Positions 61,185 to 64,000 of a stretch of 64,000 nucleotides of DNA are shown piece after piece (position 1 is the stretch's first letter; each line of letters begins with the position of its first letter). Under the pieces are notes generated by a model. The model was not told where the DNA came from. It did no database searches and saw only the letters and a program-made list of their open reading frames with translations. The DNA is from Mycolicibacterium sp. TUM20985 (GTDB lineage: Bacteria; Actinomycetota; Actinomycetes; Mycobacteriales; Mycobacteriaceae): NCBI RefSeq assembly GCF_030295745.1, contig NZ_AP027291.1, positions 4,216,001-4,280,000 on the forward strand, given 5' to 3'. A program made the translations under genes and the position numbers.

Positions 61185-61535
61185 TCAGATCCGCGGCGGC
61201 GGTGTGGCAGCCGGGCCCAACAAGTCGGCGCCGCCGTTCGACGAGGTGCGCCGCCACCGCCCATACAGCGGCAACTCGCGTATCCCCTCGCCGCGCGGGA
61301 TCGACCACCGTCGGGCAGTGAACCGCAGCACGGTGCGCGCGTAGCGGGTCGTCTCGGAGTACCACCGCCATTCGTACAGGCGACCGGTCGCCAAATACTG
61401 TGCCAGCGCCTCGGATTCGACGCCCTGCAGATACGGCCGGATCCACGTCACCATCACCCAGGCCTGATCGGCCATGTCATCGGAGACCCGGAAGGTCCAG
61501 TCGATCGGATCGTCACCGGCGGCCATGGTGTGCCG
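61185..61535 (-). CDS. Hypothetical protein
   Basis: 116 residues from ATG 61535, or 132 from GTG 61583. Not recognised. Mixed helix/strand with Trp-rich patches (DPIDWTFRVSDDMADQAWVMVTWIRPYLQG, LYEWRWYSETTRYA). No signal or membrane helix. GGAGG lies 11 bases ahead of ATG 61535, slightly far. Confidence 0.5.
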   Translation of the reverse strand, partial: RHTMAAGDDPIDWTFRVSDDMADQAWVMVTWIRPYLQGVESEALAQYLATGRLYEWRWYSETTRYARTVLRFTARRWSIPRGEGIRELPLYGRWRRTSSNGGADLLGPAATPPPRI

Positions 61536-61779
61536 CATGGCGGGGCGTACCTCCCCGGCATCCGGCGCACCGAACAGCTGCACCCCACGCTCTGCTCGTC
61601 GCCCACTGAGCCGTTCGTCGATAATTCCGTTGCGGTGACCTTCGACGGCTCGATGTCATCCGCACTCGCTACTGAGGGCGCGTCAGACGAGGTCTGCTGC
61701 GACGAGGCGTCCAGCACGCCGACGCGGGAACGTGCGAGCCATTAGCGACCCCAGGTGAGGGTGGCCGTCGAACGTGGCA

Positions 61780-63120
61780 TCAGCGCCCAGGTCCGGTCGA
61801 ACTGGTGGGCGCCGTCGACGTCCCCACGGGTCCAGCAGGAGTCGAAGGCGCAGGCGTGGGCGGCGGCGATTCACTGCCGCGAAGCTGTGCGTCGGCATCC
61901 GGATAGAGTTGTCGGAATATCGGCGTGAACAGGACGTTCTGCGGTGACTCGCCCTGCAGGGTGAGGTACACGGTCGCCAAGATGACCACTGTGTTGCCGG
62001 CCTTCGGGTCGTGTACGGCGAGTCCCGAGAATCCGACGATGTTTCCTGGATGCCCGTACATCGGGCCTGCCCCCTCCAGCCCGAAACCGTAGGTTCCGAA
62101 TCCCAGCTCGGCCGCGGGCCCCGCGGCGGACGGGTCCATCGGCTTCAAACTGGCCAATCGCCACTGCCGGGACGTCTCGTCGAGCAACGATCCGCCGACG
62201 ATCGCCTCGATGAAATCCGCGACGTCCGCTGCCCGGGAGGTGACCGCACCTGCCGTCCATGCCCACGACGGATTGTCATTGGTGTGATCGGCGGGCGCGA
62301 GGGCACCGGTCAGCGCTGCCTTCTGCTGGGCCTCCGGAAGCGGACCTTCGTACGCCTCGTTGGGCCCCCACATATATCCCCGCGGATACGGGGACGGCAG
62401 CGCAGAATCGTCCGCGGCCGGTAAAGCCGTGTCGCGCAGCCCCAATGGATCGAAGATCCGGGTCTGCAGCGCGGACGCCGCCGACATGCCCGTGAGTTCT
62501 TCAATCACGAGCCCGAGCAGAACGTAGTTGGTGTTGCTGTATTCGTACTGCCTGCCCGGTGCGAAGTTGGGCGGATGAGCGAACGCGACGTCCAGGAGTT
62601 GCCGCGGGGCCCAGACGGTGTCGGGACGTTCTTCGAGGGTGGCGGAGAACGCCGGGTCACTGGTGTAGCTGTACAGCCCGCTACGCATCTCCGCCAGCTG
62701 GTGGATGGTGATGTTGTCTCCGTTTGGCACCCACGGCAGGTAGCGCGATATCGGATGAGTGATCTCGAGCATCCCCTCTTCTTGCAACTGGAGGATGACA
62801 GTGGTGGTCAGTGTCTTGGTAATACTGCCGATGCGCACGTGGTCATCGATCGAGGGCGGAACCTTGCTTCCGATGCCGGCCACGCCGAACGTCGCTGTCC
62901 AATCACCTTTTTCGCGACTGCGGACCAACACGATCGCCCCGGGGATCCCGTTGTCTCTCAGGATGGCTGGCAGCTCATCGTGGAGGGCCTCGGCGTAGGC
63001 GGGGGCCTGAGGTACCGCGACGTCGCCGGGTGGTCGCGGGTTTCTCGCGCATGCCACCAGCGCAGCCTCCGCGCCGGCAGCACCGGCGAGGAGAAGCAGC
63101 GATCGGCGACCGATCACCAC
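61780..63120 (-). CDS. Beta-lactamase-fold serine hydrolase lipoprotein
   Basis: 446 residues. Lipoprotein signal with lipobox LVAC (Cys24). Beta-lactamase (class C/esterase) domain about 40-415 with nucleophile SITK (S99, K102) and YSNTNYVLLG (Tyr-x-Asn). A Pro/Thr/Ser-rich C-terminal tail (ESPPPTPAPSTPAGP) follows. Related to mycobacterial LpqF/LpqK-type and D-alanyl-D-alanine carboxypeptidase-like esterases. GTG 63120. Extracytoplasmic. Confidence 0.88.
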   Translation of the reverse strand: MVIGRRSLLLLAGAAGAEAALVACARNPRPPGDVAVPQAPAYAEALHDELPAILRDNGIPGAIVLVRSREKGDWTATFGVAGIGSKVPPSIDDHVRIGSITKTLTTTVILQLQEEGMLEITHPISRYLPWVPNGDNITIHQLAEMRSGLYSYTSDPAFSATLEERPDTVWAPRQLLDVAFAHPPNFAPGRQYEYSNTNYVLLGLVIEELTGMSAASALQTRIFDPLGLRDTALPAADDSALPSPYPRGYMWGPNEAYEGPLPEAQQKAALTGALAPADHTNDNPSWAWTAGAVTSRAADVADFIEAIVGGSLLDETSRQWRLASLKPMDPSAAGPAAELGFGTYGFGLEGAGPMYGHPGNIVGFSGLAVHDPKAGNTVVILATVYLTLQGESPQNVLFTPIFRQLYPDADAQLRGSESPPPTPAPSTPAGPVGTSTAPTSSTGPGR

Positions 63121-63364
63121 ACCCGGCTACCGCCACCCCTGGGTAGCGCTGCACCCAGTGTCCTACTGACGGTGTCGTGACCGACGCATACCTTCGGCAG
63201 GTCGTGGAGGGCCATCCCTGAGGGTCCCACAGTCACGGTCGCGCAGAGTCCTATGCGACGAAGTCCCCGATCACGCGGCGCCGTGTTCGACGCCTTCGTC
63301 CGGCGCAGTACGCCCCGCTACGGTGGCGCAGTCCTCGATTTGATGACGCGGCGTTGACGCCAAA
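63121..63364. other. Non-coding stretch downstream of ssrA terminator
   Basis: 244 bases with no supported gene or motif apart from the promoter region expected for the lipoprotein gene. Confidence 0.4.
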
Positions 63365-63400
63365 AAGCCCAGGCTCGGGATGTCTCCCTGACCTGGGCTT
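63365..63400 (-). terminator. Intrinsic terminator, probably of ssrA
   Basis: Perfect 9-bp arms AAGCCCAGG (63365-63373) and CCTGGGCTT (63392-63400) with an inner GGGA/TCCC stem. On the minus strand the hairpin is followed by a run of T. It directly follows the tmRNA 3' fragment. Confidence 0.8.
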
Positions 63401-63404
63401 CTCA

Positions 63405-63423
63405 GTGGAGCTGCCGGGAATCG
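63405..63423 (-). other. ssrA: 3'-terminal fragment of tmRNA gene (ssrA), possible att site remnant
   Basis: Minus strand reads CGATTCCCGGCAGCTCCAC, the T-arm 3' half and acceptor stem of mycobacterial tmRNA (recalled ending ...GGTTCGATTCCCGGCAGCTCCAC). Upstream of it the match breaks off at once (TG in place of TT, then unrelated sequence), so the body of ssrA is missing here. The 3' end of ssrA is a well-known target of phage and island integrases. Confidence 0.65.
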
Positions 63424-63431
63424 CAGTTGGG

Positions 63432-64000
63432 TGTCAGCGGTCAGGTAATTCCCCCAGCGTGAGGGGTTGTCCGTCACGGAATTCCTCCACCCTGTCTGTC
63501 ACGTAATTCCCCCACCCGGGGCGGTGTGGCAGCCGGTTGTGGGCTTCGCATACAGGTTCGCTCGACTCACGGATCGACTCGTGAGGAAGGGCGCCGATGG
63601 CGAGGAGAAGTTTCGACGTGTTCGACCTGATCGAGTTGTTGACCCATTGGCATGCGGGTCGGTCCCAGCGCCAGCTCTCGGAGAGTCTTGGCATCGACCG
63701 CAAGACGATCGCGAAGTATCTGGCGCCGGCGATTGCCGAGTCGCTGACCCCGGGCGGGGAGCCGGTCACGGAGGCGGCGTGGGCCGCCCACGTCGGCCGG
63801 TGGTTCCCCGAGGTCGCCGACCCGGGTCTGCGGGCCACGACGTGGCCGGGGATCGAGGTGCACCGCGATCGGATCGTCGACTGGCTCAAGGCCGAGGTGA
63901 GTGCGGCGACCGTGGCGCAGCGGCTGCGCGACGACCATGGTGTTGCGGCGTCGGAATCCTCGGTGCGGAGATGGATTTCGGCCAATCTCTCCGAAGAGTC
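63432..64000 (+). mobile_element. Left end of an IS21-family element, runs off window
   Basis: Begins near TGTCAGCGG (63432). Three copies of a 17-bp repeat GTCAsGkAATTCCyCCA occur at 63440-63456, 63473-63489 and 63498-63514, the multiple terminal repeats typical of IS21-type ends. The istA-like gene follows. The right end is outside the window. Confidence 0.75.
63597..64000 (+). CDS. IS21-family transposase (IstA), N-terminal part
   Basis: First 134 codons, then the window ends. FDVFDLIELLTHWHAGRSQRQLSESLGIDRKTIAKYLAPA is the N-terminal helix-turn-helix of IstA-type transposases. A second DNA-binding helix region follows (VAQRLRDDHGVAASESSVRRWI). The catalytic integrase core lies beyond base 64000. 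ATG 63597 follows GAGGAAGG. Confidence 0.85.
   Translation, partial: MARRSFDVFDLIELLTHWHAGRSQRQLSESLGIDRKTIAKYLAPAIAESLTPGGEPVTEAAWAAHVGRWFPEVADPGLRATTWPGIEVHRDRIVDWLKAEVSAATVAQRLRDDHGVAASESSVRRWISANLSEE

Noticed and set aside
61530..61745. 71-codon plus-strand frame between the hypothetical and lipoprotein genes
   Set aside because: No ribosome-binding site, overlaps the opposite gene, and composition is unremarkable.
1..64000. CRISPR arrays, rRNA operons or complete tRNA genes
   Set aside because: No spaced repeat series, rRNA signatures or tRNA cloverleaf were seen; the only stable-RNA sequence is the ssrA 3' fragment.

Overview
The window is high-GC actinobacterial DNA and fits a fast-growing Mycobacterium (Mycolicibacterium-type) chromosome. 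The reasons are a devR/devS (DosR/DosS) locus with DosR-type palindromes, homologues of the M. tuberculosis dormancy proteins Rv1733c, Rv1738, Rv2030c and Acg, a glnX-glnH-pknG block, and a 19-base match to the 3' end of mycobacterial tmRNA. All family names come from recognising motifs by eye; no database was searched.

Layout. (1) 1-23.6 kb is a dense hypoxia/dormancy island: Acg-type nitroreductases, five universal stress proteins (USPs), USP-devR-devS in the Rv3134c order, a second DevS/DosT-like haem-GAF kinase, two small flavin-fold (PPOX) proteins, SRPBCC proteins, a HAD phosphatase/mutase, Rv1733c-like and Rv1738-like proteins, a phosphoribosyltransferase-erythromycin esterase fusion, a SulP transporter, an unusual Nramp transporter with a PRC/MgtE_N partner, and a truncated P-type ATPase. 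About a dozen DosR-like boxes lie upstream of these genes. Most sit either 23-24 or 45-46 bases ahead of a -10 hexamer (usually TAGCGT or xANNNT). (2) 22.7-29.6 kb holds a duplicated segment (esterase 3' end, 96-aa gene, prrB 3' end). The two copies are separated by about 4.2 kb carrying a secreted protein, a TIGR04222-type membrane protein, an intact IS256-family element with an 8-bp target duplication, and older transposase debris. (3) 29.1-39.1 kb (minus strand) is an extended PknG signalling operon: glnX, glnH, a coiled-coil protein, a PknG-type kinase, a PP2C phosphatase, a vWA protein and an FHA protein, most junctions overlapping by 1-4 bases, with a PrrB-type sensor kinase downstream. 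(4) 39.1-43.2 kb is an N-acetylglucosamine uptake and catabolism cluster: PTS EIIA-nagB-nagA, divergent from the EIICB gene. (5) 43.3-63.1 kb is mixed metabolic and envelope content: two long secreted proteins with Pro/Ser/Thr-rich linkers, two SDRs, serine dehydratase, an esterase, LLM oxidoreductase, MarR/P450, epimerase, YihY, an amino-acid permease, a tiny lipoprotein and a beta-lactamase-fold lipoprotein. (6) 63.36-64 kb has a terminator and 3' remnant of ssrA, then the left end of an IS21-family element that runs off the window.

How the parts work together: the DevS kinases would sense O2/redox through haem and activate DevR. DevR would then switch on the box-bearing genes around it. 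The PknG block looks like an amino-acid (GlnH/GlnX) sensing phosphorylation pathway with its own phosphatase and phosphopeptide reader. The nag genes import GlcNAc and convert it to fructose-6-phosphate.
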